Below, piece after piece: positions 36,531 to 47,289 of a stretch of 64,000 nucleotides of DNA. The stretch's first letter is position 1; each line of letters begins with the position of its first letter. A program made the translations under genes and the position numbers. The notes under the pieces were generated by a model. It was not told where the DNA came from and ran no database searches. It saw nothing but the letters and a program-made list of their open reading frames with translations. Location: the NCBI GenBank assembly GCA_013398015.1, contig VZRR01005755.1, positions 398,878-462,877 of the forward strand, in the 5' to 3' direction. The stretch comes from Oreocharis arfaki (taxonomy: Eukaryota; Chordata; Aves; Passeriformes; Paramythiidae).

Positions 36531-38300
36531 GAAGATTTCTCATTTGAAAAGCATATTTTCTCTTCTGTTAGGAATGGGTAGCAGTCTGGCAAGCTTGGCC
36601 TTGCCATCTGCCCCGTCAGTGAAAACTCTTGCGCTCTCAGCTTAAGCCACAGAGATGACCTTCTGCCACCCTCTCCTTCCCTTAGTGTGAGATTTGGGGG
36701 CTGTTACTGCACACAAAGCAGACAGGCCTGGCTGCAGGTCTGTCAAGACTGCACTCATGGTGGGGAAACCCATAGAAGTCAGGAACCCAAGCGCTCTCCA
36801 TGAGCCTGAATACCTTGCTGTGACTGGACCCAGTACAGCTGCTGATGGCAGGAGACCCTGCATCCACACTGTAGCTGCTCTGCTCAGCGTCCTGAGCAAC
36901 CAACCCTCTGCTGAATTTTCCCACCCTGTGGAGGGAAATTAAATTCTTTGTCAGGGCTGGGAAATCCCCAGAATGGCCTTAAACCATGTTCTTCAGAACA
37001 GCGTTGACACTTCGCAGCGCGCTCTGTTCATGCCCGTGCGTGCACACGCACAGAGCACTTTGCTGCTCAGTCCTCCCAGGGGGGAGCCATGAGAGTTTAT
37101 TTCACAGTAACTCTCATACTGGTGGTTAAAAAATGGCTCTCACAGACCCTTTCAGGCTTCGGATCCTCCTTCTGGGCTAATGCCATCACACTCCAAAAGC
37201 AGCAAGAGATACTAATTTCCTTGGTCAAAAATCTTCCCCCTGTGTTATCTTCCACCCAGTTTACTCACTGCAGCTCCCAGCTGGACATACCAAGTCAGCT
37301 GGGAGGGCCAGGAAGGTAACTCACCTTCTCTCCCAGATATTTAAGGGAAGATTTGCATGCTTTGGCCTGAAAGCGATGATTCCCAAGTGGTCTGTCCTCT
37401 TGACATAATGGCCCACCTCCACCAGGTGCTCCAGGGGTCTGGATGACAGAGAGATTTGGGAAAATTCACGGATGACTCTGGTTCTTCAGAAGTGTGGAGC
37501 TGGGTTGCAAGGTGACCTAATGCTGATCCCCTCAGGTGGGCTCCCTGGCTTTGCTTCCAGCTCTCAGGGAGGGCTGAAGGCTGCTCTGCTTCTCTGTCAA
37601 ACACTGCATACAGCCATGACATGGGTCTTGCTTGCAAGCCCTGCTGCTCCCTCCCCATTGCTCTCCTGGTGGGACACCACGGAGGCTATGCCATTGGAGT
37701 GCACTGGCAGGGCACAGCAGGGGATTGCACCACAGCCCCTCCTTGGTGCATCGGGAAGGTGCAAGCATGAGAGGTGGGTGCTGACTGCAGTCAGGGCTGT
37801 TCGCCTGCTCAGTCTGGGAGTTGGTGTGAGGGAGGTGTCTGAGGAGCTCTAAATCACCTGACTGGGCTAACAAACATGTGGGATCCATGTTGCCCCTCAA
37901 GCCACGTGACAGTGCTTTGAAGTTTTCTGCGGAAATTCAGGAACCAGGACCCTGTGCACCACTGGTTTTGGCTACCAGAAGTATTTCAGATGCTCTGAAA
38001 GGTTCAGTAAGAAATTCGGGCTTCACAAAATACCATTGCCCCTAAATTCTGGCCTTCTCTAATTTGGTACATGCTTTCCCTGTACCAGTCATTTTGCAGA
38101 ACTCCATTGTTTTTCTTCTGGTTGTGCGCCCTGAAAAAAGGATTTGGGGAGCAAGTTGTAAATGGGATTGATCTGAGGAGAGGCAGTGGAGTGGGGAGAG
38201 GGTTGGTGCTTTAGCAGATACATGGGACGAAGGTTCCCCCGACGAAAGGCAGGCTGGGAAGCAATGCTGTCTGCATCCTCAAGGCGAATGAAAGTGCTTT
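36531..38300. other. Non-coding stretch, no gene seen
   Basis: Overlapping frames on both strands (126 codons at 37472-37852 plus; 122 codons at 37532-37900 minus; 105 codons at 37341-37658 minus) share a locally GC-rich, stop-poor segment at about 37400-37900. None shows a domain, and mutual overlap argues against all but one being real. Confidence 0.5.
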
Positions 38301-38326
38301 CCCAGCTGTGCTCACCTGGATGTTGC

Positions 38327-38917
38327 CTAAAGATCCAGTTGAGGCAAGAGCCAAAGTTTAATGAGAAGAGCACGCGGGCTGCCAGCTGGGTCAGGAACTG
38401 TTCCCATGGTCACACGGAGTTTACAGGACAAAGCCAGAGACACACATTTACTGCAAATGTCTGAGAACAGGAAACGAGTTGAACTGGGAAGGAGAGGGGG
38501 GAGAAAGAAATGGCAGGAAAGAGGCTTGGCTTCAGGTTGAGGGACCACAACCTCCAAGAGAAAGGTGGTGAACTGAAGCTTGTGTTGGTCTGAACAGGTA
38601 GGACCACGCTTCTCTCTCCAGACTGGAGCTGAGAGAAAAGATATGTGATGGTGGCTATGAGGCTGATGTTGGGGGTATTTAGGCCTCAAACTCTCTGTGG
38701 GGGCAAGTGGAAGCACTTGGTACCCTGCCCAAGCCTGAAGGAGGCTCTTCATAACACACCAAGTGCTGGGATGAAATGCCGCTGTTCCTGCGATGGGGAT
38801 CCAAGAGCTCAGAGTAGGGGGCAGTGTGTTGTTTTGTCCAAAGGCATGAAGGAAGTAGACCTTCAATGAGAATTGCCTATTTTTCTGAATGCCCCCCAAC
38901 CCCCACCAAAAAGCCAC
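38327..38917 (-). other. Longest ATG-started open frame (196 codons), not assigned as gene
   Basis: The conceptual protein starts MAFWWGLGG and is rich in Ser, Pro, Leu and His, with no signal peptide, domain or repeat I can name. Vertebrate exons of this length without introns are uncommon. The frame overlaps smaller frames in other phases, and 196 codons is near the maximum expected by chance in this amount of DNA. It is kept as a marker for checking only. Confidence 0.15.
38811..38825 (+). promoter_or_regulatory. CTCF-like motif
   Basis: AGAGTAGGGGGCAGT agrees with CCASYAGRKGGCRSY at 13 of 15 positions. The two mismatches are at the leading CC, while the inner AGRKGGCRSY is complete. The orientation is the same as the 1379 site. 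Occupancy is unknown. Confidence 0.35.
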
Positions 38918-38970
38918 ATTTTAACAGGAAGGTTGTGCTGTCGAAACCTGAGCCTGCTCCTTCCTGATTC

Positions 38971-39345
38971 ATGTCACTGACGATGCTTGTACTGATCTGT
39001 TTTGGCTTTTTCACTTCCCTCTGGAGCCCTGCCTTCCATGGGGATTTCTCCTGTGTCCGCAGCAAAGTTTCAAGGACTCACTTGCCCTCTGGCCCAAAGG
39101 TTTGGACACCTGCCTGCAGTACCAAGAGGCGCTGGCCGGGATTTCCCCAGCAGCCCACAGCCGTCAGGTGCCCAGACTGCCCACAAGGGAGGAGTGCCCC
39201 AGTTCCTCAGGCTCCCTTCAAACCCTCCATGAAGAAGCCAAAGGCTGCCCAGACCAGGTGTTCTGCTGGTTCCAGAACCACTAAATCCAGCTCCCTGTCG
39301 CCTGAGGGAATGCAGAAGCCGTTGCTGCCGCTGGCAGCCAGCTGA
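38971..39345 (+). other. Open frame (124 codons) with signal-peptide-like start, not assigned as gene
   Basis: The first 24 residues (MSLTMLVLICFGFFTSLWSP...) are strongly hydrophobic, as in a secretory signal. The rest is basic, Pro/Ser-rich and contains several Cys (for example CPDC near residue 67). The segment is locally GC-rich. No family is recognised, there is no convincing promoter or poly-A site, and an unrelated 76-codon frame overlaps. It is more likely chance than a gene. Confidence 0.15.
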
Positions 39346-39496
39346 AAACTGCTGATGTCCCCAGCCTGTCTGCAGATGTGCCTTCCTCTCACTCCCGGAC
39401 CTTTCCAGACTGGTTGAGTTTGTCGGGTTTTGGTGTGGTTTATACAGATTATTTGGGAAAGTTTCTCACACCAACTTACCCCTCCAGTTCCCATAC

Positions 39497-39605
39497 AAAA
39501 GGAAAAAAAAAAAAAAAACAAAAAAAAAAAACCCCTGGCATGACACTTGCCAGAAAATTTTAGCTAAAGTAAAAGCCAGTAGCTGGTGCTTTTTTTTTTT
39601 TTTTT
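39497..39605. repeat. Poly-A tract followed by poly-T tract (inverted pair)
   Basis: A runs of 16 and 12 separated by one C (39503-39531) are followed after about 58 bases by a run of 16 T (39590-39605). The two could pair as a long A:T stem. No retrogene body with target-site duplication could be identified next to either run, so both are treated as simple sequence. Confidence 0.85.
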
Positions 39606-41940
39606 AAAGTGGTTGTTTTAATTTAAAAAAGATAAATAAATTCAAAGGAACCAGTCCAGGCACTGGTTTTAATTTCTGGGAGGAGAAAAAAGCATCTGAA
39701 ATCACTACCAGTGTTTTTTCTTTCCTGAGACTTGTAACTTAAAGTGACCAAAAATGATTGCATTTTTTGACAATGAGCAGCACAATATGCTCCAGGTGTT
39801 CAGAATAAGAACCTTTCTGGACCATCCTCAACTAAGATGCCTGCTTGCAGCCGGGATTTTGGTGCTAAGAAATATCTAATTAGTAGATTACACCTTCTCC
39901 ACACTGCTATCCACTGCCACCTTGTTATTTTAATATGAGCTTTACACTGAGAGTAGGTAGAAATGAATTCTGGACAAAGAGACAGAAGTGCTCTCTAGAG
40001 TCAATATTTGAGCTTTGAAGGAGAAGAGACTCATAAAGAAACTCTTTGGGTCCATCTCTAATATTAAATAGCAGAAACTGCTGACACATATGGAAGACTT
40101 TACACCCCAAAGTTTTGGCCCAGAAGGTTTTCTTTTTCTGTTTAATTGTGATTTTTCTGTTTGACCATTTTAAAGTTGTTTGCAGCTGATACATCTCTGC
40201 CAGTAAGTGAGTGCAGACTGAGTCACTGTTTTATAGAGATCTGTCCATAAAGTCATGGAACTGACTTCTGAAGTTTCTTGCCAAAGAGAAGGAAAGTTCA
40301 GGGAAGGGTAGGAGGACCTGACAAAGGAAAGGGCAGAAGACTCTACAGTCTTCCTGACCCCATTGCTGAAACTTCATGCTGACAACCTGATTTTTAGAAG
40401 ATTGACTGGATGGTTGATTGTATGGAGGTGCTGTGAGGATTGTTCCTCATAGGGCTGTAACAAATGGAGGTTTACAATGGCCACGCTGGGTAAAGTATCA
40501 GAATGAAAGCTTCAGTCAGCTTTGCCAGTTTGGGATAGAGAGGATTGGATTCTGTAGGTGTACAGCCAAGTGTCTGTCCTTTGCCTGCTTGTTGGACTCC
40601 AGCTGCAGACACAGCCATGTCTAATGACGAGCAAGTATCTAGCTGCTCTTTAAATCAGGGCTCTCAGAAGTTGAGGGATTTCCTAGAATTTCACAGCAAG
40701 GAATGAAGCAGATGTATTTCTGGGCTTTGTAGCTCTGGCCACCTGCAACTCTTGGGCTTTGCCACTTGCTGGCTCACAGAGGAGGGCACCACTAAGGAAC
40801 ACAGCGTTTTGCTCAAGTTTGGCCCCAAAGTGAGATGTATCCAGCTCCCACAGTAAAATTTAGGTCCATTTCAGAGGAAGGCTTGTTCAAGTGCAATACA
40901 GCTTATGTTTGGCTGGCTGGGCTGAAGACCATGGAGGTAAAAAGCGAGGCAGAAATGCCAGTATCTGACTTTGCCAGAGATGCACTGTGACCCCAAGAGT
41001 CTAAATCTGCGCCTGACCAGACACTTTTGATAAGGAGACATCTTTCCAGTAGTTGCAATACCTTCCAGAAGTATTTTATCCTGAGCTTTGCAAAGTGTGT
41101 TTATGTCATCAAGAGGAGTTTCAGCTAGCTGGTAGTGCATGTGGGTAGGACTCCCTCTTTCCCCTCTCTTCTGAATTATTCTGTAAGTTTGGATGAGGGT
41201 GTTGTAGTAGGACTCAATTAACTCAGAACATGATCTCATCTGCTCTGGTAACACAGCTTCCAATTTGTTGAAGACTGAAGCACTCTTTCAAATTTAATGC
41301 ATTTAAGAAAAAGAGCAATGGAGCTGCTGGGGAAATCCCCTGCAGACTGGGTCTCAGCTGAGATTCTAATCTAGGTTAAAAGGGCTGCAGGTACAATTTA
41401 GTGAGCTGCAGAGTTTTCTCTTCTGAGCTGCCTGGCTGCTGTGAGGAGACAGAAAGTGTTCCCTGCTGCCCAGCAATGCTGCTCCAGGGCTTCAAAGGCC
41501 ATGCACCCTGCCATCTGCCCACCACTGGAAGGGTCTGGTCCCAGCTGGAAGGTGGCACTTACCAACTGCCTTAGGTGGGTATCAGTGTGTGATGTGTGCT
41601 CTGAGGACTGGGAAAGGTGTGGGCTTGCATGCTGCTGGCCCTTGATGGTCTCCAGGAGGATGCAGGTGGGGAACGCACACAGCTGAGCTGCCCTGAAAGC
41701 CACAACCCTCAGTGACAGACCTGACACATGCTGTGGGCCTTTTCCTGTCCTCCCGTGTCCCCCACTGCTGCTTCTTTGCAAAGTCCTTCGTGAGACAGAG
41801 GAGGTGGAAATAGATCCAAAACTAAACCCATCTCCCTGTCCTGAAAAGAGGGGGAAGCTTTGCTTGTGTGTTACCAAAGTAACCAAGAAAGCAACCTCCT
41901 GACACTGCCGTGTGAGTCCTCAGCTGGTTTTATAGCCTTT
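39606..41940. other. Non-coding stretch, one possible SINE trace
   Basis: The longest frame is 162 codons on the minus strand (41398-41886), with no recognisable domain, overlapped by frames on both strands. A 130-codon minus frame (40871-41263) is also unassigned. A possible MIR trace at 40661-40745 is listed separately. Confidence 0.5.
40661..40745 (+). repeat. Possible MIR/CORE-SINE trace
   Basis: The sequence runs GAAGTTGAGGGATTTCCTAGAATTTCACAGCAAGG... then GCAGATGTATTTCTGGGC. It follows the MIR order of AGGTTAAGTGACTTGCCCAAGGTCACACAGC, then a spacer and GCAGAGCTGGGATTTGAAC, but with many substitutions. It is weak on its own. Confidence 0.35.
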
Positions 41941-41976
41941 TGGCAAGGTCCTTCCAACCAAATGATATTACCAGAG
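41940..41976 (+). mobile_element. Possible CR1 3' tail remnant
   Basis: AAGGTCCTTCCAACCAAATGATATTA matches the end of CR1 elements, which normally reads GAGGTCCCTTCCAACCCAAATGATTCTATGA. Only about 25 bases are convincing and the upstream CR1 body is not evident. Confidence 0.35.
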
Positions 41977-41979
41977 CCT

Positions 41980-42500
41980 GTGAGCAGGAGCCACTCTAAT
42001 GAGGAAAACTCCTGCTTTCTGCAACTGCTAATGTAATAAGTGGCAATTTTATGGCTAAATCAGAAGACAAAAAACAAGGGGAGAAAGGGAGAAGAAGAAA
42101 AACTCTCTATTTTAAAATGCAGCCAAAACCTGCAGGAATCTACTGCTGCCAATTATTTTAACAGCTCCAACCTGTTTCCCCAGTAGAAGGAAAAAAATAA
42201 AAATACCCCCCTCCAGCCCCTCCTTCCCTGTCCTTTGGGAAGAGAGGGGTTTGGATTAGCTCTTCAGAATGAAAACAAACACATCGAGGCTTTTATAGAG
42301 CCAAGCTGTTCCTGCGTCTTGAGAGCAGAGCGAGAAAAGATCTAACAGGTGCTGCATGATTTTATATGGCAGCGTCACGAGAGGTGCTGGTTCTCACTCG
42401 TGAAAGGAGGCTTTCTTTGCCCTTCGGCTGGTGCCCTCCTCTATCCCCAGAGCCAATGGCTTTGGTTTAACAGCCTGTGGTGGTTATTTAAGCTCCAACC
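41980..42500 (+). promoter_or_regulatory. Candidate regulatory block with CCAAT and TATA-like boxes
   Basis: At its right end a CCAAT box (42453-42457), a RUNX-type TGTGGT (42476-42481) and a TATTTAA (42485-42491) stand in promoter order, though CCAAT-TATA spacing is shorter than usual. Upstream are AT-rich cores such as CAATTTTATGG near 42044 (CDX/HOX type) and CAATTATTTTAAC near 42150. No exon follows that I can define. This is motif evidence only. Confidence 0.25.
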
Positions 42501-45500
42501 AGTGCCAGAAGTCTAAGCTTGTGTCTGTCACGTTCCTTCCCCCCTGCCAAATGTGGGCCTCGGGGTGAGAGACTCCCTTGATGGCTGGTGGGATTCCTGC
42601 TCCACCCCATGACTCACCATGGGTGCTCCTTGGGGAATGTTGGGACACCAGGGTCAGGGCTAGAAAATTGGCTTTCCCAAAAAACCAATCCTTGTCAACC
42701 CCCCAAGCTCAGGTCCTGCAGTCCAGCCCTCCTCCAAGTCCTGGGAGCGAGCTGCTTTCCATCTTATTACGTAGAGGGAGCTGCACATCCTGCAGCAGTA
42801 AACAGTTCTCAAACTCCCATGAACCCTAAGAAACCTTGGGGCAAGAGTCTTTCTCCACAGTAGATGGGGTAGATCCTGGATAGGCAGGGACCAACCAACA
42901 GCAAAATGGAAAAGTTTTGAAAATCCAATGACATATAAATGTAAGCACTGACGACATTTCCAGAGAGTCCCCAAGTGAACCCTGCAGGCCTTGGCCCTGC
43001 CTTGTGATTTGCTCAGCAAGGAGCTACAGCAGCCTCCGCATCCTTTGGAGGAGAGATGGAGCGTGTGATCACATCCCCGTGACAGACAGCTACCAGGCAG
43101 GGGTGACGCAATGGGGATGGAGGAGTTCGGATCACGACTATTTTAGAGGGTCTGCTGGGATAAACACTTGAATGGAGCCACAGTTGGGACTGACCTTTTA
43201 TTGTCTTGCTGCTCTTGCCATAAAAATAACCTCGAAATTAGCCCCAGCTGTTAGCAGGTTTCATCATCAAAATTTTGTTTGGTATTTGAGAGGAAGGAAA
43301 TCAGTCACTTAAAGAACAACATTGCATTTTTTTTCTCTTTTCTCCCTCTCTCTCAACCCCCACCCCCACATACACTGTGATGTCTAGACCCGAGTCTCTC
43401 CATTGGAGCCAGTGAACTGCTGTCAGATAAGACAGCAGACACCATTCCACAAACTTTTTGATTTCTTTTAGGAAGCATTCCCTTCCCCCTTGACACGCAT
43501 TTGCATGCAGACAAGAAGAGGAACAAATGTACTGAGGAAAAATTCGAGCTATAAACAAACCTTCAAAGTTTTAGCTGCATTTTTACTCGTCTGGAAATGT
43601 GGCAATACCACGCAAGGCTGGCTGTTGTTGCGCACTCAGATCCACTAAGCAGACTAATGGAGAGCAGATCATCATCTGCATCATATGTACGCCACTCTGC
43701 TATGCACCCAGATGGATATGAAAAGCCTTTAGCACCTGGCTTTCCAGCAGCCCCAGTCCTTACTTTGGCCACACCATACTCAGGAGGATAGAAAAGCTGT
43801 CAGCAAAGACAGGAACATGCCTCTCTGATTAGGCTGGAAATCTGCAATGTTCAGCTTTTCCCTCGTGCCTTTTGACACCAGGAAGGGAAGAAGGGGAGGC
43901 ACGGACTATCCGCTGCTGCATCTTTGTCCCCTGCCAAAAAAACAGAGCATTTTGAGGACTTTGAGAGGAAACAGGACGTGCTACGGGCTGATAGGGACAC
44001 CTGAGTGTCAGAGCAACTCAGCTGGAGATTAAATGCCACTGCCCCAAGGAGACTCACCCCTCCTGTCAAAGGGAAGCTGTGTTGGATAGTTACTCCTCCA
44101 ATCTGTCCTGGCATGTAAGAAATAAGCTGTTCTACTTGCTACGCCTCACAATCCAATGAACTTCTGGGCAGGAAAGTTTTAAAAGTGAGTAGGAAAGGAG
44201 CAAGCTTAACCCATGTTTTCCGCAAGGCAGATTGGTACTCTGCTATCCAGGAGAAAGGTGGGGAATTCAGCAAAGGGCAGGAGCTGTTGAGGGCATTCAC
44301 TGTCCCTCGACAGTGTCTAAAACTTCCCAGCTTCATCCCACATTGCAGTGAAACCTTGTTTCTGAAACCTCAGCACTTCTTTGTGAAATGACATTCTTGG
44401 TCTGCAGCCAGCCCAAAAAGACAGTCTCTGAGGTTATCAGTTCAGCTTCAGCCCAGGAATAATCAGGGAGAGGAAAAAGAACCAAAACACATTACTCCTT
44501 GACAGCTGTATTTGACTCTGTGTAGAACTGGTTGGTGGGCTAAGGCCAACTGGAGCAAAGTGTTTTTCTGGTTGTTTTTTTAAAAATTCCCACCTGATAG
44601 TAGTTGGCAAAATTCAAAGCCTGAGAAGAGCTCAAAAGAACCTGTATCACCCCAGAAAACCTGATTTGAAATATACATCTATCCCAGGTACAGGCCACAT
44701 GCCACCCCCAATACACCCCATCAGTATTAAATGGAAATATCCGGCTGTTAATGCAGTAGGCAAAGAAAGAATTTTTTGCAAGACTACGAGAGGTATTTGG
44801 GTCACTGAAGTTTGGTTACCTGCTATTCCTAGTCAGTACTGCGTATCATCACTTTCACAGCTGGATCTTAGTTGCAGCAGCTACAGGTTCTCAAATATCA
44901 CAGCAATGCTCCCATGGGAGAACCAAGACAACAAAACCCTGAGGAAGGCCATGTTCATTTGGGGTGTTTTCCCAACCCTACGTACAGCTATTTGGAGGAA
45001 GTGTTTTCCCTAACTTCCCAGTTTCAACTTGACTAGCTCCTAGTCCTAATTTGAATCAAGGTTCTTTAAACAGTAAAAAAGAAGACATATTTCACTTTTC
45101 ATTTTCACTTTTCTCTGAGTTTCATGTGAGATGAGCCATCTCCACCAGGACACGCTTTCAGCGCTGTGACCCGTTGCCCGTATGTGTAAAGGGAGAGCTT
45201 AAAATCAGGTCACAGATAAGGTAGCATTTCCCGGTTGTATCCTCTCAGCAACAATTTGTTTAGAGACCTCTCAAGCTGGAGGCTCAATTTAGGCAGTTAT
45301 TTACCAATGGAAATAAAGTGTTATTTATCAATGGAAGAATTGTTCTCCTGAAGATTATCTGGGTTTTAATCCACTTCTGCCTCTGATTTCTAAAGTAACC
45401 TGTGGCTATGGGTCCTACAACATTCATTTTAAATATCTCTTTCCAGAAATCCAGAAGTTTGGAGAAAACCCAGTTAAAAATAAGTTTCTTTGGTGGTGCC

Positions 45501-47250
45501 CAGTGCTTATAAACAATCATGTATTTGCACCTCCAGTGGCCTAACTCACCCCCTAATCGGTAAGAGCTTAGATGAACCCAAGCTATGGACAGGGATCCAG
45601 AAAGAGAATTAATGCTCAGTTCTAGGATCCAGGACTTAGCAATTTTTTGCACCCTATAAAGAGCGGAAGCAGCTACCAAACTGAGTTTCAGATTTGAACT
45701 TGCAAATTTTCTGAGACCTATGCCACTGGGATTTGAGTAGATCTCAAAGCCCACTTCAGGTTTTCAGTGCTGCTTTTCTCCCATTCTGTTCCTACCTGCT
45801 TCTGTAATTTTGCACTTGAGCACAGTATAATAATGAATATAGTAGTAAGAAGAGAATGGTTTATAAACCCATATACGTTTATATTTTTCCCCTGAACAGA
45901 AAAAAAAAGTAGAACTCAGTCACCTGCTGAACTCGAAAGCACATTTTTGTGAAATGAGTCAGAAATCTCCAAGCTAGATCTACAGGAAGATCTGGGAGAA
46001 CTGAGGAAGGCAGTATTTGCTCCCTTTAAATTCACCGTGAGAATTATTTTTTTTTTTAGACAATCCTTTTCCTTCTTCTGTTGATGTTCCCTGATCCTGA
46101 TATATAGTCTATGCCACTGAGCCTGACGAAAATAGGTCAATAGGTTGCAACTCTGGAAAACATCTATGCTCTGAACTGTCACCTTCTGCATTTTTCACTG
46201 GTTTTTTTTAACCTTTTCTGGCATCTGGGTGGGATGTGAGTGCACCGTGGAGAAGACAGCAGCCCCGTCCAACAGTTCATGTCAGACAGCTTGAAGTGAC
46301 AAGCTGGTATTGAAAGCATATGGAAGATCTTACTGTGTGGAGATTTATGGAGTTGCTTCTGAAACAAAGTAAGAAACACGTCCCTCTCACTCACCTCCTC
46401 TTTTCAACATTTTCCTTCTCACATGGTCTGAAGGACTGATCAAGCCAGGAGACAAGATCTTGAGAGGCAAAATAATTGGGAGAGACTTGGCCCCTGCAGC
46501 ACTCTCAGCACTTGCCAGGATGTCTTCACTGGCTCATCCTAAACCTGGGAATGATCCATTTCATGAGGAAACTTTGAAACATCTTTTGCTTCCATGGGAA
46601 GTGCTTCACTTGCTTTTTTCTCACCTACGCCTCCAATGAAAAACAAAACAATCAATGAAGTGTAATTAACGAAAGACAAAGAAGTATGAGACAGTTGTTG
46701 AAAATTGTAGGAATTGAAGGCTTTCAACATAAACCACGTGGGACTAACTTTCCTGACCTTCCAAGCCATGTATTAAAACACGCACACATGCAGGAGCCTC
46801 AGTCCATGCACAACTTACACCAGAAAGATGGAGACTGGGGAGCATCAGTGATGGTGACACTGGGGAGACATGGCCAGAAATCCATAGGGATGCATCATTC
46901 CTTGGAGGAGCAAGGCCATGGACCCAGAGAGATAAGGTGTTGTGGGCCAGGACCAACAGGACCTGCACAAGCCACACCATGGGAATGTTTTCCACACAGG
47001 AGCTGCTCAGATATGTGCATTGTGGTAAGAAAAATCTTCACCTCCTCTTTTCTTCCCCAACATAAGCTCTCTGCAGAGTCTTGAGTAGATGGACTTTAAC
47101 TTCCATGTTCCATTTTGGTACCAGCAGTCATCCTCTTCAATTTCTCCAGTAGCTTCTTTCCTTTAAAAAAACCAAATACATATCAAGAAGGCAAAGCATT
47201 TGGCTTCTATTTGTCATGTCTCCAGTTGCAAAAACAGGCACCTCAGCCTC
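42501..47250. other. Non-coding stretch, no gene seen
   Basis: Frames include 156 codons (minus strand, 45284-45754, hydrophobic/basic, unrecognised), 119 (minus strand, 42660-43019) and 115 (plus strand, 44666-45013). None has a domain or a splice-bounded shape. A C/EBP-CREB-like TGACGCAAT lies at 43104-43112. Pyrimidine/C runs lie at about 43326-43370 and a T run at about 46047-46058. Confidence 0.55.
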
Positions 47251-47289
47251 TAACTCTCTGCTTTTCTTTTTCCTTTTTTTTTTTTTCAG
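47251..47289 (+). other. Splice-acceptor-like T tract
   Basis: A pyrimidine tract with a continuous run of 13 T ends in CAG at 47287-47289. It is one of the better acceptor shapes in the window. The following sequence is stop-rich, so any exon would be non-coding. It may equally be a homopolymer. Confidence 0.25.

Noticed and set aside
37416..37436. CCACCAGGTGCTCCAGG as a CTCF site
   Set aside because: The central GGGGGC part is not matched; fit is clearly worse than at the two listed sites.
38327..38917. 196-codon minus-strand open frame as a gene
   Set aside because: No recognisable domain, length within chance expectation for 64 kb, overlapping frames in other phases, and no promoter or splice context.
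41398..41886. 162-codon minus-strand open frame
   Set aside because: Low-complexity Ser/Gly/His-rich translation, no family likeness, with overlapping open frames on both strands.
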